A DNA stretch of 64,000 bases from Prorocentrum cordatum (GCA_963575745.1 CAUYUJ010000891.1:557639-621638); one strand, 5' to 3'. Counted from the first letter of the stretch, positions 55,594 through 63,506 are shown. Notes: generated by a model not told the origin, from the sequence alone. Numbers and translations are program-made.

Positions 55594-56075
55594 GCGGCGT
55601 GGCCGGCACGCGCTTCATGCGGGTCTACCGGCTCTCCGAGTACTCCTTCGACGTGGACTTCCTGGAGAATCACAACGGCGCGTCCGCGGACGCGATGCCG
55701 CTGTACCTGATGACCTGCGACCCCACGGGCGACTGCAACCCCTGGGATGCCAGGGAGCAGTCGCCGAGGTGGGACGCGTGCCACAGCGCCATCCAGGCCC
55801 TGTGCCCTGCCTCTCGTGGCGCAGCGTTCAACTGCATGATGTGCGCCGAAGGCCACCGGGATGAGCTGACCGCCGCATGCGGGAACTGGACCTCCGCCGA
55901 CTCCATGGAGGGCGCGGGCTCTTTTGCGATCCACTGGTGGTGCGGCGTGGGGTGGCCCGAGACGGCAACAAAGCAGGGGCCCGTCACTGAGTACTGCGTG
56001 GAGTACCAGCCGCTGGAGGGGCCGACACGCATGGGCGACGGCTTCTCCGACTACCTGTCGTGCAACTCGGACGAG
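55594..56075 (+). CDS. Secreted FN3 protein, exon 5 (cysteine-rich module)
   Basis: The largest exon, 160 codons, reads GVAGTRFMRVYRLSEYSF..DFLENHNG..MTCDPTGDCNP, then a spaced cysteine pattern (WDACHSAIQALC, NCMMCAEGHRDELTAACG, sequon NWT), then HWWCGVGW and YLSCNSDE. At least nine cysteines suggest disulphide bonding outside the cell. It ends after GAG at a GT donor. The 9-base GAGGTGGAC stands at this donor and at the next acceptor. Codon use and residue make-up differ sharply from the shadow frames. Confidence 0.92.
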
Positions 56076-56279
56076 GTGGACCGGTGAGGCGTCGGGTTGC
56101 GCACGGGGCGGCCTCAACATCTCGACCCTGGGGCGCTCGGCGCCCCAGGGGCGTTGTTGGAGGTGGCAGCCAGGGTGCTGAGACCAGCCAGGGCTGCCTG
56201 GGGGGGGGGGGGCTGTGGAGGCCCGCCAGGGCTGCCTGGGGGGGGGGCTGTCTGCGCGCCGCCCGCAGCCTCGCCCGAG
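56076..56279 (+). other. Intron 5 (GT..AG, 204 bases)
   Basis: It is G-rich and contains a duplicated GCCAGGGCTGCCTGGGGGGG and a GGGGCGCTCGGCGCCCC hairpin. Cutting GACGAG|GTGGAC and CCCGAG|GTGGAC gives SDE|VDGTLGNDP in frame. The acceptor CCCGCAG 11 bases upstream would break the frame. Confidence 0.8.
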
Positions 56280-56408
56280 GTGGACGGCACGCTGGGCAAC
56301 GACCCCCGGGACCCGAGCTGCATATGCATCGTCTGGGACGACCGCCTGCTCGCCCACCAGACCAACGCCAGCTGGCTCGGGCAGGACTGCGGCGTCGGGC
56401 ACATCTCT
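56280..56408 (+). CDS. Secreted FN3 protein, exon 6
   Basis: Codons read VDGTLGNDPRDPSCICIVW, then DDRLLAHQTNASWLGQD, then CGVG. It carries the sequon NAS and three or four cysteines. The 3' end is unresolved. GCACAT occurs at about 56399-56404 and at 58714-58719 in exon 7, and joining within it gives CGVGHMGWLGETVCNC, but the intron ends would then not be canonical. The GTAAGAG at 56447 belongs to a family D element, and splicing there shifts the frame. Confidence 0.8.
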
Positions 56409-56435
56409 CGGAGGGCACCAGCTGTGCACCTGCAC

Positions 56436-56627
56436 CTCGGCTGCAGGTAAGAGCGAGCCTTCGCCGGAGGGACCTCTGGTGCGGGCTCACCGGGGTCCCT
56501 CCGATCGCCACGTGCGATGCGATAGCAGCTGATTGCGCGCTTTGCTTTTGCCACCTTGCGCCCCCCTTGGTCCGCGCACCACAGGTCACTGCTGCCTAGG
56601 GGCACTCTTGCGTGTAGCCGAGGACCG
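56436..56627. repeat. Family D TIR element
   Basis: The left end is CTCGGCTGCAGGTAAGAGCG and the right end is the inverted GCACTCTTGCGTGTAGCCGA. The TIR itself contains GCAGGTAAGAG, a strong consensus 5' splice site. Confidence 0.88.
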
Positions 56628-57102
56628 AGCTTGGCCAGGCCATCCGTGGGCCTCAGAGCCGTGCGGGTGCCTTCCTGCCCAAGGCCGGCTGGGCGTGTGC
56701 ACCGATCTTGGGCCCAGGGTCGGCATCGCTAAGGAGGGTGCAGGTGCACACGGCGAGGGCATCGAAGACCCCCATCGGAACTTTTCCGAGAAGGCGTCAA
56801 CCTTCGTGGACTTCAGAGTTCGGGAGAGAGAGAATCAAGAATCTGGACTGGTCCCTGGGCGTTTTCTTGGAGCGTCCTTCTGCATAGAGTGTTATCGTCA
56901 ATCTGGCCCTGGACTACTCGTTAAGAAAACGCTTCGAGTCAAGTCCATCGTTGAACAACTTAATTCTGAGCTTAGCCTGCAAGTTTCTGAACTCTGAGCA
57001 ATATTGTAAGGAACCATTGGATCTGGACACCAGGTTCTGGAAGCTGGTGTGGAGCTTCAATGGTATGGTGGATTGAAGATGGACATCACCGCCACCCTCC
57101 TC

Positions 57103-57297
57103 AGTTCGACTAGACGTAAGAGTGCCCTTTCGCTGGAGTGACCTTTGGTGCGGGCCCAATGGGCAATGGGGCCCCCCGACCGCTGAACGTGAAACGGTAG
57201 CAGCGACTTGCGCATCCAGTTGTGCTTCCCCGCGTCCCCCGTTCAGCCGCGCAACAAAGGTCACTCTTGCTTACGGTCACTCTTGCGTGTAGCCGAA
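57103..57297. repeat. Family D TIR element
   Basis: The left end is TTCGACTAGACGTAAGAGTG and the right end is the inverted CACTCTTGCGTGTAGCCGAA. The middle is GGTGCGGGCCCAATGGG. Confidence 0.88.
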
Positions 57298-57744
57298 TTA
57301 GACAAGGAGGCTTCAGGGTCTGAAGCTTCCTGGGCACGTTCCTTAACCAACGGCTCCACCGTGCCCAGACATCTTATGTCTTGATTTGATCAACGCGGGG
57401 CCCCCAGGAGTCCCGACCCTTTCCCCAGGGCCAGTTTTTCACCCCGAGTCGCTTATTGACGATCCGGGAGCCCAGCGAGGACCTCCATGAGGCCGAAAAA
57501 GGCGAGCAAGTTTCCGTCTTGTCTTTTTCAGCACGTTGGACCTGCACATTTTGTCATCGCGTCGGCCCCCAGAGGCCTTGACCCACTCCCGGAGACCGCT
57601 CTTCATCCTGAGCCATTTCTGTGGACGGCCCCGAGGCCCGGCGAGAGGGCCGCCAGAGGCCGAGCATGGCGAACCAATCATCCCGTCGCGCCTTTCTCGT
57701 GACGCGAGGGGGTATGGGGCCGTAGCCGTCGTCCTCCCAACGTC

Positions 57745-58688
57745 GGCGGCGAGCGAGGTTTCCGGACGAGGTTTTCGGTGAGCTCGAGCGCTGGTTCGAG
57801 GTTCTCGGACGTGTTCGTCGTTCCTCGGCGGTGTTTTCAAGCCTCGGGATGCGTTCCAGCGGCTGCGCCTCGCTAAGGGCGTTCCGGGGGTGCCTGGATC
57901 GTCCCGAATGGCCGCCGGAGATCCAATGTATGACTCGAAAGTTGAGGTCGTCGGTGCGCCCGGGGGGGGGAAGTGCGAAGTGGCGGGCCTTCTCAGGAGG
58001 CCTGGAAGTCCCCCGGCCTTCTGAGAAGTTTTCGTCGAAGCCTTCCCGGAAGGCACGAAGACACGAAAAACAATTTCTCGGGAGGTGCCGAGGGCCTCTG
58101 AGAAGTCCCGCCGACTTCTGAGAAGGCCTGGGCCCTTCTCGCTTCCACCACCTCGCTCGCCGCCGCCGCCGCGAGCTGGCGCCAGCTTTCTCAGGAAACG
58201 GCGGAAATTCTCCGAAGCACTCGCGCCTCCTGCGAGATTTGCTGCGTCTTCGGGGAGACCTCGAACATTTTCAGAAGGCCCGGGAACTTCTGAGCCTTCT
58301 GAGAAGGCCCGCCTTATCTCGCTCCCCACCCGGGCGCACCGACGACCTCAGTTGCCGAGTCATAAATTGCATCTCCGGCGGACGGCCGGGACGGTCCAGG
58401 CACCCCCGGAAGGCCCTCGGCGAGGCGCAGCCGCTGGAACGCATCCCGAGGCCTGAAAACCGCCGAGGAACGACAAACGCTTCCGAAAGCCTCGAACCAG
58501 GGCTCGAGCTAAACAATATTTTGGCAATTTCGTTGGCCGTTTTCGTTTTGATTCCGCTTCGCAGTACGAAGACGGAGCGAAGGAAAGCGAACACAGAACG
58601 AACACGGCAATCATTATTTAGCTCGAGCCCTGCCTCGAACCTCGAGCCCGAAACCTTCTTCCCCCCTCCCCGCGCTCGCCGCCTCGTC
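57745..58688. mobile_element. Pair of inverted family B/T elements
   Basis: A + copy (57745-58172) and a - copy (about 58190-58688) share GGGATGCGTTCCAGCGGCTG, GACTCGAAAGTTGAGGTCGT and GTTCGAGG-type text in opposite orientation, forming a palindrome with arms of more than 300 bases. The - copy ends CGCGCTCGCCGCCTCG, 12 bases before exon 7. Confidence 0.85.
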
Positions 58689-58699
58689 GGGGGCCGCAG

Positions 58700-58767
58700 C
58701 TGCCGCTCTCCGAGCACATGGGCTGGCTCGGCGAGACGGTGTGCAACTGCACCGGCCAGGTGCCGAG
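58700..58767 (+). CDS. Secreted FN3 protein, exon 7
   Basis: Codons read LPLSEHMGWLGETVCNC, then TGQVPR (sequon NCT). The true 5' edge may be 58700 (acceptor CCGCAG) or near 58715. The donor is GT after CCGAG in phase 2. GAGGTC is repeated at this donor and at the exon 8 acceptor. Confidence 0.8.
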
Positions 58768-59088
58768 GTCTTGGCGGCGCGCACAAGTGGGTGGGGGGAC
58801 TTGGCATCGCTCGGACGTGTGCATTTTCCTTCGGCGAGGACAATCGAGGAGCATCCTTGATCATTTGGCCAAAAAACCACACACACACAAACGAAAAAAA
58901 GCAGAGGGAATGGACGTCCGAGCGATGGCGAGGGGAGGGGGGACGGCTTCTCAGACGGGGGCTGCTTCTTAGAAGGCGCGGGCCGTACATCCACAGACAA
59001 GGCCCGCCGCTTCTGAGGAGCAGGGGGGGCTTCTGAGAAGCTCCCCCCCCTCCCCCATACCCCCACCCCTCGCCGCGCGTGGCTGGAG
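58768..59088 (+). other. Intron 7 (GT..AG, 321 bases)
   Basis: It contains an ACACACACAAACG stretch, then CTTCTNAGAAG repeats (58945-59045) related to 49107-49228. The acceptor is GGCTGGAG. Confidence 0.7.
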
Positions 59089-59173
59089 GTCCCCGCTGCC
59101 CGCGGGCGGCAGCCCGTCCCGGAGCCACGTGGGGCGCGCCCCCGTGTGGCTGCCCTACGTCGGGGTGGAGATG
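59089..59173 (+). CDS. Secreted FN3 protein, exon 8
   Basis: The first base completes Arg from exon 7. Codons read SPLPAGGSPSRSHVGRAP, then VWLPYVGVEM. It ends at a GC donor, phase 0. GGCGC is shared with the exon 9 acceptor. Confidence 0.82.
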
Positions 59174-59434
59174 GCGCTCGGGGGAAGAAGACGCTCGAAG
59201 AGCCACAAGACTCGGGCGGTCGCAGACATGGATCGAGGGGGCGTGGATCAGCCACGGGTCCCGCTGTTGTGGGAAAACTAGGATCTCCGCCGCCGAGCGA
59301 GGCGGCACCGGCCGCATTCTGAGGAGGGCGCCTTCCCCGATCCGTGGATTCGGCGACCGCGCCGCCAAATCCATGGATCGCTCGTCTATGTTTGACCGCC
59401 CCCGGAAGAAGAAGTTCGAAGAACCAAATGACGG

Positions 59435-59590
59435 CATAAACATAAGCTTTCGACGGTCCGCTCGCGGATGTCTTGGATCCGCGCGGGGCCCCCTGTCGGC
59501 GCTCCGCGCGCCAGGGAGGGGGTCCCAGCGCGGATCCAAGAAATCCGCGAGCGGACCGTCGAAAGTTTTCGCTGATGCCATCGTTTGTTC
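59435..59590. repeat. Family V hairpin element
   Basis: AGCTTTCGACGGTCCGCTCG and the inverted CGAGCGGACCGTCGAAAGTT form arms of about 60 bases around a GGCGCTCCGCGCGCC core. Confidence 0.95.
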
Positions 59591-59794
59591 TTGTAGACCA
59601 GACGCGCTCGCGTCGTCAAGAAAAATCAGGACGCGAGGTTTTTGACCTTAAAGTTTTCGGCCTCGGGGTGCCCTCGCCGGGCTTCGGGGCCGACAAACAA
59701 GGGCTCAGGACGGAAAGCTGGCCCCTGGGAGAGGGTCGGGACTTCCAGGGACCCCGCATTGAAAGAATCTGGGCGTCGCATGTCTGGCACTGGG

Positions 59795-59967
59795 AGGGTG
59801 ACCTGTCGCTGGAGTGACCTGTGGTGCGGGCCCACTGGGGCCTCCCGATCGCCGCGTGCGGTGCGACAGTAGCGTCTTGCGCGCTGGTGGTGGGTCCCCC
59901 CGCGACCCACAGACGGCTGCGCACCAAAGCTCAGTCTTACCCAGGGTCACCTCTTGCGTGTGAGCCG
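59795..59967. repeat. Family D TIR element
   Basis: The left part has GACCTGTCGCTGGAGTGACC and the right part AGGGTCACCTCTTGCGTGTG. The middle is GGTGCGGGCCCACTGGGGCC. Confidence 0.8.
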
Positions 59968-60439
59968 AAGTTTGCAGAGGGAAGTCGCAGACGATTTTTC
60001 TCCCCCAGTCCCCTGGTTCCTCCTGCAAGATTTCTGGCCGTTCAGAAAAGCGGGCGATCTCTGTGATACACCTCCAGGGGTGCTATTCAGACGCACACCC
60101 ATCGAGGATGGGCGCCCCCCCTTGTATATCCTAGGGTTGTGCCCAAAATTTCAGTTTCAGTCGAAACCCCCCAAAGTCGGCGATTGGGGTCGCCATGTCC
60201 CTTTGTTAAGCAAGTTTCCGTCGCGTGCATGCGGCTCGTTCGTTTTTATTTCGGGCTACGGTTTGGTGCATGAGTTTGCCGATCGCAGGTCGGCTTGTGT
60301 GGCATTCCTGGTGTTCCCAGTTTGCCTGGCGACCTTTCGATTCGCACAGCGGTCGAGGCGGAATCAGGTGAATCTCTTTTGTCGCGCTCCCTCCTCCTCC
60401 GCCTCATTCTCCTCCCCAGGGAAATCGAAGAAGAACAAA

Positions 60440-60600
60440 TGGCGTACACTTTCGACGGTCCGTGCGGATTTCTTGGATCGGTGCTGGACCCCTCTCCCTG
60501 GCGCGCGGAGCGCGACAGGGGCGGCGCCGGAGGCGCCGCCAGGCGTGTCCAGCGCAGCTCCAATGAATCTGCGCGCGTCGTCGAAAGTTTGAGTTTACGC
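60440..60600. repeat. Family V hairpin element
   Basis: ACTTTCGACGGTCCGTGCGG faces CTGCGCGCGTCGTCGAAAGT. The inner part has CCTGGCGCGCGGAGCGCGAC and GGCGCCGGAGGCGCCGCC. Confidence 0.9.
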
Positions 60601-60617
60601 ATTTCTTTTGGGGGGGG

Positions 60618-60768
60618 GCGTGGACAGAACACTCACCCTGACACGTCGATTAGTGAATTGTCCAGTCTCGGTTCTCGAGAGGGTGCCGCGGCCGTCAGGT
60701 TTGGGCCCGAGGGCGTTTTCACTAAACCACGTTTTGCTAAAGGGGGTTCTGTCCATACCTGATTTTAT
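60618..60768. repeat. Family DD TIR element, copy 2
   Basis: The ends are GTGGACAGAACACTC and GGGTTCTGTCCATACC. Collinear with 27852-28012. Confidence 0.8.
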
Positions 60769-60799
60769 GAAAATGACGGCAGGACTTGTAAAGCTTGGC

Positions 60800-61160
60800 A
60801 TGTCGCGCCGCTGGGTCTGTCCACACCAAGCCTCGTCGCGGCACGCTAACCACGTCGCGGTCCGCGAGCGTCCATGTCCAGAGTTTTTCCGTGCCTCCCG
60901 CCCCGCGGAGCGGAGCGAAACGCTACATCTATATATATATATATATATATACACATTGGTTTGTGTGAATATATACATATGTATACACATATGTATATCT
61001 ATATGTATAAGAATATATATATATATATATGTATATATTCATATATATATACATGTATATATGTGTATATATATATATGTATGTATGTATATATATATAT
61101 ATCCGATTGCAAAGCATCGTGCGTCGACGAGGCCGCCGCCGCGACACGCTCAGCAAAAGC
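60800..61160. repeat. Family W with an internal (TA)n microsatellite
   Basis: CTCCCGCCCCGCGGAGCGGA and GAGGCCGCCGCCGCGACACG match 22015-22205. About 170 bases of ATATAT/ACATAT repeat (60925-61100) are inserted in the same place where the 22.1 kb copy has a short ATGCTCTAACAT stretch. Confidence 0.75.
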
Positions 61161-61261
61161 TCTTGACAGATACCGCTGCTCGCCCTGGAGAGCCCTCGTC
61201 GCCACGGCTGGATTCACTTCGAAATCCCCGTCGGAATGCGCCCCCGGAGAGGTCCGGGGAG

Positions 61262-61416
61262 AACGACTCTTCGCCGGAGTGACTCTTGCGCGGAGTGAGC
61301 GTGACCTTTGGTGCGGGCTCATCTGGGTCCCCCCGATCGCTGAGCGTGATGCGACAACGGCTGCTTGCACGCCTGGATTTGGCCACCTTGCGTCCCTTGG
61401 GTCCGCGCGCGTAGCC
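61262..61416. repeat. Family D element, degenerate
   Basis: CTCTTCGCCGGAGTGACTCT, GTGCGGGCTCATCTGGGTCC and CCCCCGATCGCTGAGCGTGA align with the family. The right TIR is degenerate. Confidence 0.7.
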
Positions 61417-61447
61417 CAGCATATATATATATATATATATATATATG

Positions 61448-61570
61448 CCTCCCAGCCAGCAGAAGTCTCCGAAGGGTCGCGCGGACTTGCCACCGCCCTT
61501 TGCTCTGGCGGCGCGACGGGGGTCCAGAGCCGACCCTGGAAATCCGCGCGGACCTCCGAGAGCTCATGCC
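61448..61570. repeat. Family V hairpin element
   Basis: The arms CTCCGAAGGGTCGCGCGGAC and GTCCGCGCGGATTTCCAGGG-type sequence are inverted around CTTTGCTCTGGCGGCG. It ends 26 bases before exon 9. Confidence 0.85.
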
Positions 61571-61595
61571 GGCGCAGATGCTTCGTCTCCTCCAG

Positions 61596-61810
61596 GCGCC
61601 CTGGGTCCCCGGGGCAGTGCAGTTCCCCTCTGGCTACAACTACCACTTCCCGCGGGAGGGCGCATGCGGAGAGGGCGAGAGCGTCGGGACCAACGGGTGC
61701 ACGTGGCGGCGCCTGCCGCGGGCGCGCATGGTCTACGGGGACGACCTGATCCTCCACGGCTGGGACACGGCATTCGTCCCCGACACGGCGGAGAACCAGA
61801 CGCACACGAG
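61596..61810 (+). CDS. Secreted FN3 protein, exon 9
   Basis: 71 codons read [19 protein letters not shown], then [20 protein letters not shown], then [18 protein letters not shown], then [15 protein letters not shown]. The sequon is NQT. The acceptor is CTCCAG and the donor GA (CGAG|GACC) in phase 2. GAGGA is repeated at the next acceptor. This block is the clearest match to the recurring dinoflagellate secreted-protein family. Confidence 0.92.
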
Positions 61811-62158
61811 GACCGAAGCAGCATCAACAGCGTGAGCATGATTTGTCGGAGGTCCGCGCGGATTTCCTGGATCGGCGCGGGGCAACCACTGGCACCACCT
61901 CTGGCGCCAGCGCCGATCCAGGGAATCTGCGCGGACCTCCGGAAGTTCATGCTCACGATTTTGCTTGGGCGCCGCGTAATAGGGGGCGACAAATGGGGGG
62001 GCAGCGAGGGCTGTAGAGAAGGGTCCCTTTAGGGCCCCTGAAGTCGCCCTCCAGGGCCCAGAAGGGGGCCTCGAGGGCCCCGAAAAGTGCACCCTCCTTC
62101 CCCTCCATTCATCGCACCGCCACTAGGCGACGCCCACTGTGTTGCTCTTCTCGTGGAG
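61811..62158 (+). other. Intron 9 (GA..AG, 348 bases) carrying a family V hairpin
   Basis: A family V element at 61835-61960 (GGAGGTCCGCGCGGATTTCC inverted to GGAATCTGCGCGGACCTCCG) makes up a third of the intron. The rest is G-rich and unremarkable. Confidence 0.75.
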
Positions 62159-62274
62159 GAGGAACGCCGAGGTTTTCAAGACGGCGTTCGAGGGGCTGGA
62201 CGCGTTCGTGCAGCCGGACCCCTGCGGCCCTATTCCGGCTGGCCCGCCGGGCCCCTTGAGAGTAATCGTCTGAG
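62159..62274 (+). CDS. Secreted FN3 protein, exon 10 (probable last exon)
   Basis: The first base completes Arg. Codons read RNAEVFKTAFEGLDAFVQ, then PDPCGPIPAGPPGPLRVIV and a TGA at 62272-62274. AEVFKTAFEGLD..PC resembles the C-terminal end of the family. The acceptor could be three bases later. A GC donor after CCCTGCG would allow one more exon, but none was convincingly found, so I take the TGA as the end. Confidence 0.75.
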
Positions 62275-63435
62275 GGGGTCCCCGCGCGGCGCACGGGGCC
62301 CTGCGGGCGACAGCGGACGGCCGTTGGGAAAAGTCGGAGACGTGTGCATTTGTTGTTTTTTTTTCTCTCTCTCTCTCTCTCTTTATGTTTGTTCTCTCTC
62401 TCTCTCTCTCTCTCTCCGTATGTCCATATCAGGCAAATATATTTATATCTATAAATATGTCGCCAGTCGCAGTATGTGTCTGCGTGTATGCATCCACTTA
62501 TGCATATATACATGTATGCGCATGTGTACACTGTCTATATATATATATATAGGTATGCATTTAGATATGGACACGTTTATATTTACACGTAAACGCGACT
62601 TCTGGAGCTAGACCTAGAGTCGGACCTAGAGCCAGAGTTGAGGGGTAAGAGAGAGAAATAAAGGGAGAGAGAGAGAGAGAGAGCGAGAAATAGAGCGAGA
62701 ACGAGAGAAAACAAATATCGAAACACGAGTCTGGCGCGACCAAAACCAAGGAACCATGGAACCAAGATGCAGGAACCAAGGAACCAAGGCCAAGGAACCA
62801 GGTCCAAGGGACCACCGCAACAAGATTTAGGAACCAGGGGCCAAAACCAACGAACCTGGGGAACGCCCCGTAAGGAAGTGAGTCCAAGGAGCCCGTGTCA
62901 AGGCCTTTGTAAGGCAGCAAGGCCGAGGGGCCCCGGGGACGTCTGGCGCCACCTGATGGCCGAACCCACCAGTCCTCCAAGCACAGATCTGGATGCCCAA
63001 GGGAAACTTCAACTGGGGAAAAGGAGAACAGCAGAGCCAGCCGCCTGCGGCCGACACGCCGCGCCCGTGCCAGCGCAGCAGTGCGGCGCAGAGGCAGCGC
63101 CGTTCCGGCCTGAGCCAGCACTGGAGGCCTTGGCAGGCTGCGCCTCTGTGCACATCGCGCGCACGGGCTTCGCAGCAGTGGAAGGGCGCGGCCGCGCCAG
63201 CGACGGCTGCCAGCTTGTTTCTCGCGCACAAGCTGGGACTGCCCCGAGGTCGAGCTTTGTGTGTGTACCTTCCTCCTCCTCCTTCCTCCTCCTTCTCATC
63301 CTTCCTCCTCCTCATCCTTCCTCCTCCTTCCTCCTCCTCCTCCTGCTCCTCCTCCTCCTCCTCCTCCTCCTTCCCCTCCTCCTCCCCCCTGCTCACGTGC
63401 ACGCCGTCCCCGCCCCGCCGCCCCCCCAACCCAAG
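62275..63435. other. Low-complexity stretch, 3' part of the CysRS intron
   Basis: It contains CT tracts (62363-62420), TA-rich sequence (62430-62560), GA tracts (62655-62700), an AAGGAACCAAGG repeat (62745-62870), GC-rich sequence with an open frame but no recognised protein (62990-63250) and TCC tracts (63270-63390). Confidence 0.6.
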
Positions 63436-63506
63436 CGGAGCTGGTGGAGAGCACCTTCGGCATGCTGGGGGTGGAGGGCCTGCTGACGGTGCCCGAGCAG
63501 GAGGAG
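63436..63506 (+). CDS. CARS1: Probable CysRS exon: LVESTFGMLGVEGLL
   Basis: The frame reads ELVESTFGMLGVEGLL, then TVPEQEE and a GC donor. Eukaryotic CysRS has a helix ending in a hydrophobic-FG or LG motif followed by an acidic loop here (THMLKIFGAVEED in human). Joined to 47976, phase 1 plus two bases gives EPVARAAELVESTFGML. Similarity is short, and the intervening gene makes the call less certain. It could instead be an exon of another gene. Confidence 0.55.

Larger units (their letters stand above)
56409..58699 (+). other. Intron 6 (about 2.3 kb, ends unresolved)
   Basis: It contains two family D elements (56436-56627, 57103-57297), a stretch without recognised features (56630-57100), two family U copies (57365-57510, 57530-57680) and a pair of family B/T elements in opposite orientation (57745-58172, 58190-58688). 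Confidence 0.6.
59174..61595 (+). other. Intron 8 (GC..AG, 2.4 kb)
   Basis: In order: family V (59435-59590), reversed family U (59635-59770), family D (59795-59967), a mostly unique stretch (59970-60435), family V (60440-60600), family DD (60618-60768), family W interrupted by (TA)n (60800-61160), a family F fragment (61160-61260), family D (61262-61416), (TA)n (61421-61446) and family V (61448-61570). Confidence 0.7.
51481..62274 (+). other. Secreted fibronectin-III / cysteine-rich protein gene (gene span)
   Basis: Ten exons join in frame into roughly 420-440 residues: a signal peptide, one FN3 domain (exons 1-4), then a cysteine-rich region (exons 5-10) with sequons NTT, NWT, NAS, NCT and NQT. 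The cysteine-rich part follows an order I associate with a recurring family of dinoflagellate surface or secreted proteins: a C..C..C module (exon 5), HQT..C and CNCTG (exons 6-7), VGRAPVWLPY (exon 8), [18 protein letters not shown] (exon 9) and AEVFKTAFEGLD..PC (exon 10). Function is unknown; a cell-surface or extracellular role is likely. Every resolved junction keeps phase, and short direct repeats lie at most of them. The whole gene sits in a CysRS intron on the same strand. Confidence 0.85.
7269..63506 (+). other. CARS1: Cysteinyl-tRNA synthetase gene, C-terminal half (gene span)
   Basis: Class I aminoacyl-tRNA synthetase that charges tRNA-Cys with cysteine using ATP. The exons follow the order of eukaryotic cytosolic CysRS: SVYF segment, [61 protein letters not shown], then the helical anticodon-binding region. 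Visible zinc-ligand candidates are Cys in HIEC, His in PHHDNE and Glu in DNE. The KMSKS ATP-loop is intact. The HIGH-containing N-terminal half and the far C-terminus are missing from the window. Exon phases match at every junction I could resolve. All nine donors are GC or GA, none GT. The gene spans at least 40 kb for about 300 codons, and 56 kb if the last exon is right. Confidence 0.9.

Noticed and set aside
56447-56452. GTAAGAG as the exon 6 donor
   Set aside because: It is inside a family D terminal repeat, and splicing there to exon 7 is out of frame. Kept as a finding, not as a boundary.
63082-63250. Frame reading CGAEAAPFRPEPALEAL as an extra exon of the FN3 gene
   Set aside because: TGCGGC is shared with exon 10, but no legal donor and acceptor pair keeps the frame, and the protein part matches nothing I recognise.
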